Assembly: GCF_003574035.1 (NCBI RefSeq)
Contig: NZ_QWKY01000026.1
Location: 1-41,340, forward strand
DNA from: Meiothermus hypogaeus
GTDB lineage: Bacteria; Deinococcota; Deinococci; Deinococcales; Thermaceae
Direction of reading: 5' to 3'
Length of the DNA stretch: 41,340 bases
Positions 27,561 to 37,872 of the stretch are shown here, piece after piece. Numbering within the stretch: position 1 is the stretch's first letter; the number at the start of each line of letters is the position of its first letter. The position numbers and the translations under genes were made by a program. A model generated the notes under the pieces. It was given only the letters and a program-made list of their open reading frames with translations, had not been told where the DNA came from and made no database searches.

Positions 27561-27604
27561 CAGCCAGAACTCAGCCAGAACTCAGATGGATGGGCTGCTA
27601 GAAT
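27561..27604 (+). promoter_or_regulatory. Promoter and tandem 11-bp repeat upstream of the DdrA-like gene
   Basis: CAGCCAGAACT occurs twice head to tail at 27561-27571 and 27572-27582, one helical turn apart, then TAGAAT at 27599-27604 lies 8 nt before the ATG. The repeats cover the -35 region, the place for an operator. The Deinococcus RDRM palindrome is not seen. Confidence 0.5.
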
Positions 27605-27612
27605 GAAGCCCG

Positions 27613-28287
27613 ATGAACGATGTCTGGGATATGTTGAGCGAGCCCTTCCCACCAGAGGAAATTGAGTGGCACGTGGAAGCTCTATCCAAAGATAAAAGGC
27701 GGGCTCTGGTGGCGCCATATGCGGATGCCCGGGCGGTGCTGGATCGGCTGGATGAGGTGGTCGGTATCCACGGCTGGCAAGACACCTATGAGGTGCTTCA
27801 CGCTCCAACCGATGCAGCAGGCCATTATGCGGTGAAATGCAGGCTCACCGTGATGGATATTTCCAAAGAAGACGTGGGGGAAGGTGAAAGCTTCAAGGCC
27901 GCTTTTGCCGATGCCCTTCTGCGAACCGCGATAAAATTTGGCGTGGGGCGGCACCTGTACCGCCAGAAGCAGTGGGTTGACCACGACCCCGAGACCGGGA
28001 AATTCAACCCTCCCCAGGCACACCTGGAGGCCGCTGTGCATGGAAGCCGGGCCACTCAGGTTGCGTCGCCCCCTTTAGCCCGCCCAGAAAACAACCCTAC
28101 CCCCCCCGAGGCCAAACCCGAACCCCAGGAACTGATTGACCGCTTGATTGAACGCCTGAAGGAGGCGGGTTTGGGCAAGCAAGCCGCCCAGATTGTGATG
28201 AAATATGGAGGATATGGCAAACACCCGGATGAAACCCGTAAACTTTACGGCGAGCTACGCGCTTTGCTAAAAGGGCAGGCTTCGTAA
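27613..28287 (+). CDS. DdrA/Rad52-like single-strand DNA-binding repair protein
   Basis: A 224-aa protein of the Rad52/22 superfamily, resembling Deinococcus DdrA, which protects 3' DNA ends. Residues about 10-125 hold the conserved core: MLSEPFPPEEIEWHVEALSKDKRRAL, then DARAVLDRLDEVVG, KCRLTVMDISKEDVGEG and FKAAFADALLRTAIKFGVGRHLY ahead of KQWVD. A proline-rich linker (about 148-172) leads to a C-terminal helical piece (PQELIDRLIERLKEAG...). Role in DNA-damage tolerance is inferred from the family. The metallophosphoesterase gene follows 13 nt later, probably in the same transcript. Confidence 0.82.
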   Translation: MNDVWDMLSEPFPPEEIEWHVEALSKDKRRALVAPYADARAVLDRLDEVVGIHGWQDTYEVLHAPTDAAGHYAVKCRLTVMDISKEDVGEGESFKAAFADALLRTAIKFGVGRHLYRQKQWVDHDPETGKFNPPQAHLEAAVHGSRATQVASPPLARPENNPTPPEAKPEPQELIDRLIERLKEAGLGKQAAQIVMKYGGYGKHPDETRKLYGELRALLKGQAS

Positions 28288-28300
28288 GCAAAGGACACCC

Positions 28301-29065
28301 GTGATCAAGGTTATTGCCATTGGAGACCTGCACGCCGACTTTCCCAAGCTGTGGCGGGCCCTGAAGAACTCGTACGCGGTAGGCGAGGATTGGCTGCCCT
28401 CTGACCCCCTCCGGCGCGGCACCTACCGGGTGGTGCTGATGGGCGACCTGGTGCACCCCAAACTGCTGGCCGACTACCGCCGCCTGACCGGCCTCGAGGA
28501 CTACGACCCCAACAACCCCGACCACCTGCGCATGGCGGCCAGGGCGCAAATCCGCGAGCTAGTGCGCATCAAACGCTTTCAGGAGGCCGCCCCCGAGCAC
28601 ATCACCATTCTGATGGGCAACCACGACTACGCCGCCATCACCGGTGAGATGGTCCTGGGAAATGCCCAGCTCGAGCACAAGGAGTTTCACCCCGAGTTAG
28701 GGGGGATCGAGTTTCCCGAGGATTTGAAGAAATGGTTTCAAACCTTCCCGGCCCAGGTCAGTCTGTACGGCGTGAATTTTGCCCATGTGGGGCCGGTGCC
28801 GTGGCTACAAACCTACGATGAAATGTTCTACAACGGACGCGAAGCTAAGGAGTGGTGGCTTCACAACGCCGACTACGTCGAGCGCATGGGATACCGCTTC
28901 GGCGTGTACGGGCACACCGTGATGAAAAACGGCATCCTGATCAAGGACAAACTGGCCTTGATTGATGCTCTGGATAAGGATCAGTACCTGGAACTGATTC
29001 TCGATGAAGATAAGCTCGACTGGGAAATAGTAGAAATCCCACCGGTGGGCGCAACCCTTCAATAA
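28301..29065 (+). CDS. Calcineurin-like metallophosphoesterase
   Basis: A 254-aa di-metal phosphoesterase. The metal-binding motifs are in order: GDLHAD (Asp9, His11), LMGDLVHP (about 46-53), MGNHDYA (about 106-112), FAHVGP (about 159-164) and YGHTV (about 203-207). It starts with GTG at 28301, with AAAGGA upstream. Its place 13 nt behind the DdrA-like gene suggests a shared role, possibly nucleic-acid or nucleotide processing, but family members act on many substrates. Confidence 0.88.
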   Translation: MIKVIAIGDLHADFPKLWRALKNSYAVGEDWLPSDPLRRGTYRVVLMGDLVHPKLLADYRRLTGLEDYDPNNPDHLRMAARAQIRELVRIKRFQEAAPEHITILMGNHDYAAITGEMVLGNAQLEHKEFHPELGGIEFPEDLKKWFQTFPAQVSLYGVNFAHVGPVPWLQTYDEMFYNGREAKEWWLHNADYVERMGYRFGVYGHTVMKNGILIKDKLALIDALDKDQYLELILDEDKLDWEIVEIPPVGATLQ

Positions 29066-29082
29066 AGGGACTAGAGCAATAA

Positions 29083-29931
<849 letters not shown>

Positions 29932-30054
29932 GCTATAGCCTTGTTAGCGATTTCTCATATGGGTGGGATAGGCTACTCCACATCGGTTGGCTATACCGCT
30001 AGACTATAGTGACAGCAAGCCCTGCAAGCGGGAAACGGAGGCTGGGAGGCCGGA

Positions 30055-30972
30055 ATGCGGTTCTTTGTCGTAGGAGACATATCAGTTGACCTAATTTATT
30101 TTCTCGAGCGAATCCCAGAGCCTGGCGAGGAGGTTCCGGCGCAGAGAGCGCTGATGAAACCCGGGGGAGCGGGGGGCACCCTGGCCGCTCACCTGGCCAG
30201 TCTGGGCAACAAGGTGTATCTGGCTAGCCGGGTAGGGAACGATCCCTTCCGTAGCGTGGCTTTGTCGGAGCTTGAGAAAGTAAAAGTTGACCTCAAATAT
30301 CTACAAGTAGATCCCGAGCAAACCACCTCTTCGATCCTGATCTTGCTAATTCCTGGGGGCGAACGCTCCATGATTTCAGCGGGGGGCGCCAGCCGCTACC
30401 TCGATGCAGCCGAGTTCAAGGCCAGAATGCTCGACCAGGTTGACGCCGTTGTTTTTTCTGCTTATGCCTTTGTGGGCGGGCCGCAAAAGCAGTACGCCAT
30501 CAACGCCCTGGACGCAGCCCGCAAACGCGAGCTACCTATTTTTGTCGACCTCGGCACCGGTGCAGTGCGGGCCGCCGGCAAGGAGTTGCTGGACATTCTG
30601 CGGGGTGTTCCGTACCTGCTGATGAACCAGGTGGAGTTGCTGGCCCTGACCGGCACCACTTCGATTAGCGATGGGGTTAGTAAACTCAAGGGCTGGGGCC
30701 TCGAGACAGTGGTCGTTAAGGTCGGAGCAATGGGCTCCATCGTGATTACTCCCACCCGGCAAGAACTGATAGAGCCTTACCCCCTCGAGGAAGTAGTAGA
30801 CACCACCGGCTCGGGGGATGCCTTCACCGCCACCTTTGCCCACGCCATCCTGCAAGGCAAAGACCCCTTTGTGGCCGCCCGGCTGGGCAACCTGGCCGGC
30901 TCTCTGGCAGCCACCGCTGTTGGAGGGCAAGGCCGCCTGATTACCGAGCAAGACCTTTTACAGGCCAGATAG
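30055..30972 (+). CDS. PfkB-family carbohydrate kinase
   Basis: A 305-aa ribokinase-fold kinase of a sugar or nucleoside. Signature 1 is MKPGGAGGTLAAHLASLG (about residues 34-51) and signature 2 DTTGSGDAFTATFAHAIL (about 249-266), whose Asp in GSGDAF is the catalytic base. An N-terminal VVGDISVDLIYF binds the sugar. The leader of about 123 nt ends in a GGAGGCTGGGAGG stretch; TATAGT at 30005-30010 is a possible -10. It converges with hisH. Substrate not determinable. Confidence 0.9.
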   Translation: MRFFVVGDISVDLIYFLERIPEPGEEVPAQRALMKPGGAGGTLAAHLASLGNKVYLASRVGNDPFRSVALSELEKVKVDLKYLQVDPEQTTSSILILLIPGGERSMISAGGASRYLDAAEFKARMLDQVDAVVFSAYAFVGGPQKQYAINALDAARKRELPIFVDLGTGAVRAAGKELLDILRGVPYLLMNQVELLALTGTTSISDGVSKLKGWGLETVVVKVGAMGSIVITPTRQELIEPYPLEEVVDTTGSGDAFTATFAHAILQGKDPFVAARLGNLAGSLAATAVGGQGRLITEQDLLQAR

Positions 30973-31022
30973 CAGTCGGGCAAAAAGCAGGGTAAACACA
31001 GCCAATCTGCTCTCTCTATAGG

Positions 31023-31622
31023 CTACAGCCTAGCGGCGAAGTATAGCCGGGTGACCCCCAGCAAAGCCAGTCCCACCGCTCCGCTTTTCTCGGGGTGGAA
31101 CTGGGTGGCCACCACGTTATTGCGTGCATAAAGCGCAGTGAAGCGGGTTCCACTGTATTCGGTGATGCCCACACTCCCTTCCACCAAAGGGGCAAAATAG
31201 GAGTGCACAAAGTAGAAATAGCGGCCCGAAAGGTGCTGAAAGTAGGCGCTATACTCCACCGTATTCCACCCCATCTGCGGCACCCGCGCGGCCTTGAAGC
31301 GGGTCAGCCACCCCGGCACCAGGCCCAGCCCCGGCGTTCCTGGCGCTTCCTCCGAGCCTTCAAAGAGGATTTGCATGCCCACGCAAATCCCCAGGAAGGG
31401 CTTTCCTGCCGCAATGTGCTGCCGTACCCCTTCCTCAAAACCGGAAGTCTTGAACGAACGCATCACCTGGCCAAAATGCCCTTGCCCCGGCAGCACCAGC
31501 AGGTCGTACTGGTCAACCTGGCCGGGGTCAGCCGAGACCGTGACCGCGTAGCCGGTGGCTTGCAGCGCTTTGGCCGCACTGTGCAAATTGCCCGAACCGT
31601 AATCAATGAGGAGCGTTTTCAT
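31023..31622 (-). CDS. hisH: Imidazole glycerol phosphate synthase, glutaminase subunit
   Basis: A 199-aa class I amidotransferase that feeds ammonia to HisF in histidine synthesis. The nucleophile is Cys80 in FLGICVGMQILFEGSEE, and the His/Glu pair is in TQFHPEKSG near residue 178. YGSGNLHSAAKAL (8-20) is a HisH block. It is the third gene of hisC-hisB-hisH on the minus strand, 21 bp after hisB. hisF is not in the window. Confidence 0.96.
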   Translation of the reverse strand: MKTLLIDYGSGNLHSAAKALQATGYAVTVSADPGQVDQYDLLVLPGQGHFGQVMRSFKTSGFEEGVRQHIAAGKPFLGICVGMQILFEGSEEAPGTPGLGLVPGWLTRFKAARVPQMGWNTVEYSAYFQHLSGRYFYFVHSYFAPLVEGSVGITEYSGTRFTALYARNNVVATQFHPEKSGAVGLALLGVTRLYFAARL

Positions 31623-31643
31623 GCGTGTCAGGTGGGTGTAACC

Positions 31644-32228
31644 CTATAAAACTTCTTTGGTGCTGGGTAAGTCGGCACGGGTAAGGCGGGTGGCCTGGTA
31701 CAAGGCCCGGGCCAGCGCTTTGAAGGTCGCCTCAATAACGTGGTGGGCTTCTCGGCCTGCCAGCACGCGCACGTGCAGGGTGAGGCCGGCATGATTGCAC
31801 AGCCCCCGCAGAAACTCGCGCAGGTGGTAGGCATTCAGGCCCCCTGCCGTCCCTTCGATGCCAAGTTCCTCAGGCGCAAAAGCCAGGTGGCTGCGCCCGG
31901 ACAAATCCAGCACCACCTGCACCAGGGTCTCGTCCATGGGCACGCTGGCCTCGCCGTAGCGCTCGAGCCCCCTGGCATCCCCCACCGCTTGCTTGAAAGC
32001 CATGCCCAGCACAATACCTACATCCTCTACCAGATGGTGCACGTCCACGGCTAGATCGCCCTTGGCTTCCACCACCAGCCCAAAACGCCCATGCCGCTGG
32101 AAAGCCAGCAGCATGTGATCGAGAAAACCCAGTCCGGTTGAAATGCTTGCCTGAGGAACTCCGTCGAGGCTCAGGCTTAGCTTAATCTGGGTTTCAGCGG
32201 TGTTGCGTTCGATGGTTGCGCTACGCAT
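31644..32228 (-). CDS. hisB: Imidazoleglycerol-phosphate dehydratase
   Basis: A 194-aa monofunctional HisB (no phosphatase half), converting imidazole glycerol phosphate to imidazole acetol phosphate. Manganese-binding histidine motifs are present: LGFLDHML (about 33-40), DVHHLVEDVGI (about 62-72), RSHLAF (about 112-117) and AYHLREFL, with a final EAHHVIEATFKALARAL (about 161-177). Its ATG overlaps the hisC stop by 8 nt. Length is typical (190-200 aa). Confidence 0.97.
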   Translation of the reverse strand: MRSATIERNTAETQIKLSLSLDGVPQASISTGLGFLDHMLLAFQRHGRFGLVVEAKGDLAVDVHHLVEDVGIVLGMAFKQAVGDARGLERYGEASVPMDETLVQVVLDLSGRSHLAFAPEELGIEGTAGGLNAYHLREFLRGLCNHAGLTLHVRVLAGREAHHVIEATFKALARALYQATRLTRADLPSTKEVL

Positions 32229-33279
32229 GGGGCACCTCAGCCAGGGAGAAAGCAGCCTCCAGAAAGCGCTGGTTTTCCTGCGGCGTACCTACCGAGACCC
32301 GGATACAACCCTCCAGGCCCAGGTAATGGTCTTGCCGGCGCACCAGGATCCCTTGCTCCAGCAGCGCACTGTAAGCGGCGGCGGCATCGGGGGTACGGAT
32401 AAGCAAGAAGTTGGTCTGGCTCGGGTAGACCTTCCAGGTGGGGTGTGGTTGCAAGGCTTGAAACAGGCGTTCCCGCTCCCTGAGCAAGGTCTGCACAATG
32501 CCCTGCACATAGCCGGGCGACTCCAAAACCGTGAGGAGAATCTGGCCGGTGTGGGCGGGCAGGCCAAAGGGGGGCACAAAGTTCTGCACAACGTTGCAAA
32601 CCTCGGGCGAGGCCATCAGGTAGCCCGCCCGAATGCCCCCAAGACCCCAGGCCTTGGAGAAAGTACGCAGAATGGCCACATGGGGGTTGGCGCTGGCCAG
32701 CCAGGCGTAGTCGGTGCCCGAAAACTGGTGGTAAGCCTCATCGATAACCAGCAGCCCGCCGGTTTGCGCGGCTCTATCGGCCAGGCGGCGGATATCGCGT
32801 TCAGCGAAGAGCTGCGCGGTGGGGGCGTGGGGGTTGGGCAGAAAGAGTACAGTAGGGGTTTTTTGCAGGGCCTCGAGCAGCGCCTCCGTCGGTAGTGCAA
32901 ACCCCTCACCCAGCGCGATGGCCTGGTAAGGGGTGGCCGATATTTTGGCAGAAAAAGCATAGTGCGGAAAGGAAGGTGCGGTGTCCAGCACCTGCCCCGC
33001 CGCCTGTACCAGGGCCTGAATGAGCAGGTTGGAACCCGGCGAGACCACCAGGCCCTCCATGGGCCATCCCAGATACACCGAGAGTTTTTCGCGTACATCC
33101 TCGGCGTGAAGCGCAGGGTAGCGATTAAAGTCCAGGTGCTGCAAACGCTGTAGAACCCTTTGCTTCAGTTCAACAGGTAGGTCGTAGGGGCTCTCGTTCT
33201 GGTCAAGCTTGACCGAAGCATCTACCTTTTTGTAGGGGTAGCTGGGCAGCCCTTGGAGATGGGGTTTGAAAGCCTTCAC
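32221..33279 (-). CDS. hisC: Histidinol-phosphate aminotransferase
   Basis: A 352-aa fold-type I PLP aminotransferase making histidinol phosphate. It has LDQNESPYDLP (about 23-33), VVSPGSNLLIQAL (about 77-89), VIDEAYHQFSG (about 178-188) and the PLP lysine in RTFSKAWGLGGIRAGYL (about 206-222). The start is GTG at 33279; a GACAAT -10 box ends 6 nt before it and TTGACG lies 17 bp further up, so the operon mRNA seems leaderless. First gene of hisC-hisB-hisH. Confidence 0.94.
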   Translation of the reverse strand: MKAFKPHLQGLPSYPYKKVDASVKLDQNESPYDLPVELKQRVLQRLQHLDFNRYPALHAEDVREKLSVYLGWPMEGLVVSPGSNLLIQALVQAAGQVLDTAPSFPHYAFSAKISATPYQAIALGEGFALPTEALLEALQKTPTVLFLPNPHAPTAQLFAERDIRRLADRAAQTGGLLVIDEAYHQFSGTDYAWLASANPHVAILRTFSKAWGLGGIRAGYLMASPEVCNVVQNFVPPFGLPAHTGQILLTVLESPGYVQGIVQTLLRERERLFQALQPHPTWKVYPSQTNFLLIRTPDAAAAYSALLEQGILVRRQDHYLGLEGCIRVSVGTPQENQRFLEAAFSLAEVPHA

Positions 33280-33285
33280 CCCCCG

Positions 33286-33314
33286 ATTGTCTAGAGTCTA
33301 CAAGCCAGCGTCAA
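33286..33314 (-). promoter_or_regulatory. Leaderless promoter of the hisCBH operon
   Basis: On the minus strand TTGACG (33314-33309), a 17-bp spacer and GACAAT (33291-33286) end 6 nt before the hisC GTG. Among the leaderless candidates of this window it is the one with a good -35 box. Confidence 0.7.
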
Positions 33315-33552
33315 GGGCCGCGTTGTGGGTCGCTCGCCCAGTACCCCCGCCTGAAGTTACACCTCTCGGGTCGGCCCAACCTTTACCCGACCTTCCATCA
33401 GTGCAAACGAACGCTGCCGGTAGGCAGCCCAGCTAAGGGAAAGTCAATCCGAAAAATTGGCGTGTGAAGTCGCCAGTGTAACCACCAATCGTCTGCTTTC
33501 AACCGTGAACCCAGCACCAATGCGCCCATGCGCCGTTGCGTAGGCTAAGGCC

Positions 33553-34665
33553 ATGCGGATCGGGGTGGTGTGTTATCCGGGTCTGGGCGGGAGCGGAATT
33601 GTGGCCTCGGAGCTGGCTGACCGGCTGGCTCGAAGGGGTCACCGGGTTTTCTTGTTTGCTACCGAGCTTCCCATGCGCTTGCCGGAGGACAGCCCGGTGC
33701 AGTTTATGCCGGTAGAGGTACCCAATTATCCAGTTTTTCCGGCCCCTCTATACACCCTGGCCCTGGCGGGGGCTTTGGAGCGGGCCGTCCGGGAGGAGCA
33801 CCTGGAGCTCATCCACACCCACTACGCCATCCCCCACGCCGTAGCGGCCAAGCTGGCCACCGAAGGCCGCATTCCCTTGGTTCACACCCTTCACGGCACG
33901 GACGTAACTTTGCTGGGGATCGACCCGGCCTACCAGACCCTCACCAGCAAGGCGCTACAAAAAGCCAGCGCGCTGACCGCAGTTTCGCAGCACCTGGCCC
34001 AGCAAGCCCAGCGTACTTTTGGGGTGAACCCACAGGTAATCTACAATGCCGTGGACACCCAGCGCTTTCGACCCAACCCCGGAGCTAAGCGCTTCTATGC
34101 CGCCCAGGACGAGTTTCTGCTGGTTCATGCCTCCAACTTTCGCGCCGTTAAGCGGGTAGGAGACATCATCCATGTGTTTGCCAAAATCCGCCAGAAACTC
34201 AGGGCTCGGCTGGTGCTGGTGGGCACCGGGCCGGAGCGGGCCGAGGCACTCTCGATCGCCCATAGCCTGGGGGTGGACGACAGCGTGACCTCGCTGGCTA
34301 CGGCCAAAAACCCCGAAGAAGTGATTGGCGCAGCAGACGTGTTCTTGCTGGCCTCGGAGTATGAGGGCTTTGGGCAGTCGGGCCTCGAGGCCCTGGCCTG
34401 TGGGGTTCCGGTGGTGGCAACCCGCGTGGGGGGTATTCCCGAATGGTTGACGCCAGAGGTAGGGCGCCAGGTGGAGTTTGGCGACCTGGAAGCCTTTGCC
34501 CAGGCAGTAGTGGAACTTTTGTCTTCACCCCATCTGGCGCAGATGCGCGAAGCCGCTCGACAGTATGCCCAGGCCCATTTCAATCCCGAAACGATTACCG
34601 ACCAATACGAAAGGGTGTATGCGTCGGCTATGCAGGGCAAAACCCTCGAGCCCAGCGAAACATAG
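33553..34665 (+). CDS. bshA: N-acetyl-alpha-D-glucosaminyl L-malate synthase
   Basis: A 370-aa GT-B (GT4) glycosyltransferase that joins GlcNAc to L-malate in the first step of bacillithiol synthesis. It opens with MRIGVVCYPGLGGSGIVASELA, very close to BshA of Bacillus (CYPxxGGSGVVAxEL), and has HTHYAIPHAVAAKLA (about 93-107), LHGTDVTLLG and the UDP-binding ASEYEGFGQSGLEALACG (about 267-284). The 273-bp upstream region shows no clear promoter. Related GT4 enzymes exist, but the N-terminal motif makes BshA the best call. bshB and bshC are not in the window. Confidence 0.87.
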   Translation: MRIGVVCYPGLGGSGIVASELADRLARRGHRVFLFATELPMRLPEDSPVQFMPVEVPNYPVFPAPLYTLALAGALERAVREEHLELIHTHYAIPHAVAAKLATEGRIPLVHTLHGTDVTLLGIDPAYQTLTSKALQKASALTAVSQHLAQQAQRTFGVNPQVIYNAVDTQRFRPNPGAKRFYAAQDEFLLVHASNFRAVKRVGDIIHVFAKIRQKLRARLVLVGTGPERAEALSIAHSLGVDDSVTSLATAKNPEEVIGAADVFLLASEYEGFGQSGLEALACGVPVVATRVGGIPEWLTPEVGRQVEFGDLEAFAQAVVELLSSPHLAQMREAARQYAQAHFNPETITDQYERVYASAMQGKTLEPSET

Positions 34666-34693
34666 AACCAGACCTGCATGCAGGGAAAATGAC

Positions 34694-34722
34694 TTGACGC
34701 CCGAATCGCCTGGGGCTTAGAT
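34694..34722 (+). promoter_or_regulatory. Promoter of mscL
   Basis: TTGACG (34694-34699) and TTAGAT (34717-34722) are exactly 17 bp apart, giving a leader of about 95 nt with a CTCT/AGAG hairpin shortly before the GGAGG site. A CCTGCATGCAGG palindrome (34673-34684) lies just upstream, behind bshA. Confidence 0.7.
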
Positions 34723-34823
34723 TGGCGAGAGGTCGTCACGTATAGGAGTATCAATTGCCATAAGACGGCGCTACTGGAACAGAAGGGACGGCCTCTATCC
34801 AGAGCAGCCACCCGGAGGTTTGT

Positions 34824-35192
34824 ATGCTGGAAGGATTCAAAAAATTCATCATGCGTGGAAACGTGCTCGATCTGGCGGTAGGTGTGATTATTGGGGGCGC
34901 ATTTGGGGCGATTGTCAACTCGCTGGTAGCCGATATTATTAACCCCTTGATCGGCATGATTTTTGGCGCACCGGATTTCTCGGCCATCAAGCTCGGAGCG
35001 CTGAATATCGGCAAGTTTCTCAACGCTGTGGTGAGCTTTCTGATGGTCGCCTTTGCCCTGTATTTTTTTGTGGTCACACCCATGAACAAGCTGCAGGAAA
35101 TGTCTAAGAAGAACGAGCCGGAGCCCGCACCGGCAGCCCCGCCCGAAGACATTGTCCTGCTGCGGGAAATTCGTGATGCGTTGAAGAAATAA
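34824..35192 (+). CDS. mscL: Large-conductance mechanosensitive channel
   Basis: A 122-aa pentameric channel that opens under membrane tension during osmotic downshock. The N-terminal amphipathic helix ([13 protein letters not shown]) is followed by TM1 ([20 protein letters not shown], about 15-34), whose glycine/alanine-rich face forms the gate, a short periplasmic loop, TM2 (about 66-88, ending VVTPMN) and a cytoplasmic helix that begins at [22 protein letters not shown] is 5 nt before the ATG. A Pro/Ala-rich linker ([10 protein letters not shown]) precedes the last helix. Confidence 0.97.
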   Translation: MLEGFKKFIMRGNVLDLAVGVIIGGAFGAIVNSLVADIINPLIGMIFGAPDFSAIKLGALNIGKFLNAVVSFLMVAFALYFFVVTPMNKLQEMSKKNEPEPAPAAPPEDIVLLREIRDALKK

Positions 35193-35254
35193 TAATGCCA
35201 GATAGGGTAGCGCGGACAACGTCCTCAGCTACCTCCTGGTGGGCGTATTCCCGA

Positions 35255-37708
35255 CTAGGCCCTGGCCGCAGGTTGCACCTTACTCCGGCGGGCCTTTTTG
35301 GGTGTGGGGGGAATGGCTTTGCGCTCGAGGGCAGCCAGGCCCCCTACGAGCGTCCAGTCGAGCACCTCGTCCAGCGATTCAGCAAAGTGGAACTTGAGGT
35401 TCTGACGTAAATTAGCGGGGATATCCGAGAGGTCGGGCTGGTTCTGCTTGGGTAGGATTACCTCCCGGATTCCGGCCCGCCGTGCGCCCAACACCTTTTC
35501 TTTGACCCCTCCAATGGGCAGTACCCGCCCGGTGAGGGTAATCTCTCCGGTCATGGCTACGTCGTTGCGCACAGGAATTTCGGCCAGGGCCGAGACCAGC
35601 GCCGAGGTAATGGCAATGCCCGCCGAGGGGCCTTCTTTGGGTACAGCGCCCGCCGGAACGTGGATGTGCACATCCGAGTTGTCGAATTTCTCGAGCGGAA
35701 TACCAAAGCGGCTGGCGTTTTTCTTGGCGTAGGAAAGGGCCGCCCGAGCCGACTCCTTCATGACCTCACCGAGCTGCCCGGTCAGAATAAGGTTGCCTTT
35801 GCCTGGCATCACCGAGACCTCGATAAACATGATGTCGCCACCGACCGGGGTATAGAACATCCCCGTAGCCACCCCCACCTGGGGGGTTCTGGCCTCCGAT
35901 TCGGGCTGGTAGCGGGCCGGGCCCAGGTATTTTTCCAGGTCGGCATCGGTTATACGCACCCGCTTTTTCCCACTCTCCAGAATGGTGCGGGCTGCTTTGC
36001 GCAACAAGGTGCCTATTTCGCGCTCGAGGTTGCGTACCCCCGCCTCGCGGGTGTAGTGGGTGATCAGTCGCATCAAGGCGGCTTCGGTAATCACCACCTG
36101 ATTCTCCTTGAGGCCATTTTCTGCGAGTTGGCGGGGCAGCAGGTAGCGCTTGGCAATCTCGAGCTTCTCCTGCTCGATGTAGCTGGTGAACTCGATCAAC
36201 TCCATGCGGTCAAAGAGGGGCCCCGGAATGTTCTGGGGAAAATTGGCCGTGCAGATAAAGAGCACCTCGCTCATGTCGAAGGGCACCCCCAGGTAGTGGT
36301 CGGTGAACTCCTTGTTCTGCGCGGGGTCGAGCAGCTCGAGCAGGGCTGCGGCGGGATCGCCCTGGTAAGAAACACCAAGTTTGTCTACCTCGTCCAGCAG
36401 GATCACCGGGTTCTTGCTACCGGCCTGGCGCATCCCCTGAATGATGCGGCCCGGCATGGCCCCAATGTAGGTGCGGCGGTGTCCGCGAATGTCGGACTCG
36501 TCGCGGGCACCCCCCAGGGAGATGCGGTGGTATTTGCGCCCCAGGCTTTTGGCGATGGACCTGGCAATGGAGGTCTTGCCCACCCCCGGCGGCCCCACAA
36601 AGAGCAGAATGGGCCCTTTGGAGACCTCTTCCAGGGGAATCTCTCCATTTTTCTGGCGCTCCAGCTTCAGCTTGCGAACCGCCAGGTATTCCAGCACACG
36701 ATCCTTGACTTTTTCCAGGCCATAGTGATCTTCTTCCAAAATCCTTTGGGCCTCCTTGAGGTCAATCTGATCTTCGGTGCGGGTATTCCAGGGGAGGTTG
36801 GTGATCCAGTCCAGATAGGTGCGAACCACGCTGGCTTCGGCGGAGTCGGGGTGCATCCGGGCAAAGCGCGAAAGTTCGCGCTCCACCTCGGACAGCACAT
36901 TCTGAGGTAGCTTGAGCGCCGCAATCTTTTCGCGGAACTCCTCAACCTCCACCTCGCCCTCTTCACCGTGCAGCTCCCGCTGGATGGCCTTCATCTGCTC
37001 GCGCAGGTAGAACTCGCGCTGATTTTTATCAATTTCTTCTTTGACCTGCTGCTGGATTCGGCGCTGGGTCTCCATCAAATCCAGCTCTGCATCGAGCAAA
37101 ATGGCAACGCGCTTGAGACGGTCCACCACCGAGGGGGTCGCCAGTATTTGCTGCTTGTCTTCCAGCTTGAACTCGAGGTGAAAGGCAATGTAGTCGGCCA
37201 GTTGCGAGGGATCCTCGAGGTTCAACACAAACTGGGCCACCTCTGGCGAGAGGTACTTGCCCTCCCTTAGCAGGTTTTCAAAGCGCTCCTTAACTTCGCG
37301 GAATAGCGCCCGCACCTCGGTGTCCTTACCCTCGACCTCAGGCAAACGCACCACGCTGGCTTGCAGATATCCATCTGCCTTGCGGTACTGCTGAACCCGC
37401 ACCCGGGCAAAAGCCTGTACGAGCATCTGCACCGAGCCGTCGGCGTTTTTGCGCATGCGCAGTACGTTGCAAGCCGTGCCCACCTCATACAGGTCATCGG
37501 CACCGGGTTCTTCCACTTCTTTGTCGCGCTGACTCACAATCAGGATAACCCGCTCCTGGGTCAGAGCCGCATCAATTGCGCGAATCGAGATGGGTCGGCC
37601 TGCATCAATCGGCATCACCATGCTGGGATAGATCACCGAGCCACGCACCGGACATACCGGGAGGGTATCGGGAAGATGTGTATTGGGCTTATCAGTTTTT
37701 TCGCTCAT
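35255..37708 (-). CDS. lon: ATP-dependent protease Lon
   Basis: An 817-aa Lon with three parts: an N-terminal substrate-binding domain (about 1-200, [19 protein letters not shown]), a coiled-coil linker (about 205-265), the AAA+ module with Walker [10 protein letters not shown] at about 371-379 and Walker [11 protein letters not shown], and a C-terminal protease with Ser695 in GPSAGIA and its Lys partner. It degrades misfolded and regulatory proteins. The ATG at 37708 (MSEKTDKPN) is preferred to a TTG at 37732. It converges with mscL, 62 bp apart. Confidence 0.97.
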   Translation of the reverse strand: MSEKTDKPNTHLPDTLPVCPVRGSVIYPSMVMPIDAGRPISIRAIDAALTQERVILIVSQRDKEVEEPGADDLYEVGTACNVLRMRKNADGSVQMLVQAFARVRVQQYRKADGYLQASVVRLPEVEGKDTEVRALFREVKERFENLLREGKYLSPEVAQFVLNLEDPSQLADYIAFHLEFKLEDKQQILATPSVVDRLKRVAILLDAELDLMETQRRIQQQVKEEIDKNQREFYLREQMKAIQRELHGEEGEVEVEEFREKIAALKLPQNVLSEVERELSRFARMHPDSAEASVVRTYLDWITNLPWNTRTEDQIDLKEAQRILEEDHYGLEKVKDRVLEYLAVRKLKLERQKNGEIPLEEVSKGPILLFVGPPGVGKTSIARSIAKSLGRKYHRISLGGARDESDIRGHRRTYIGAMPGRIIQGMRQAGSKNPVILLDEVDKLGVSYQGDPAAALLELLDPAQNKEFTDHYLGVPFDMSEVLFICTANFPQNIPGPLFDRMELIEFTSYIEQEKLEIAKRYLLPRQLAENGLKENQVVITEAALMRLITHYTREAGVRNLEREIGTLLRKAARTILESGKKRVRITDADLEKYLGPARYQPESEARTPQVGVATGMFYTPVGGDIMFIEVSVMPGKGNLILTGQLGEVMKESARAALSYAKKNASRFGIPLEKFDNSDVHIHVPAGAVPKEGPSAGIAITSALVSALAEIPVRNDVAMTGEITLTGRVLPIGGVKEKVLGARRAGIREVILPKQNQPDLSDIPANLRQNLKFHFAESLDEVLDWTLVGGLAALERKAIPPTPKKARRSKVQPAARA

Positions 37709-37859
37709 CGGGATTCCCCATCTATATCGCAAGTTTACAACCTGGACTCACCTTCCAACAGGACTTTGTTTGTGGCAAAACACGATGCACACCATGAGTC
37801 TTACATTATCAAGTTTAGTGAATCTGGTAGTAGCAATAAGAACCTCCAACACAATGGCG

Positions 37860-37872
37860 TATGCTGATATGA
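37860..37872 (+). promoter_or_regulatory. -10 box for the DUF1517-like gene
   Basis: TATGCT at 37860-37865 ends 7 nt before the ATG at 37873; no ribosome-binding site is visible, consistent with a leaderless mRNA. No convincing -35. Confidence 0.4.

Noticed and set aside
35193-35254. Terminator between mscL and lon
   Set aside because: No stem with T-tract in the 62 bp between the converging genes.
35660-36910. 416-codon plus-strand frame
   Set aside because: Antisense shadow of lon, rich in His/Gly as such shadows are.
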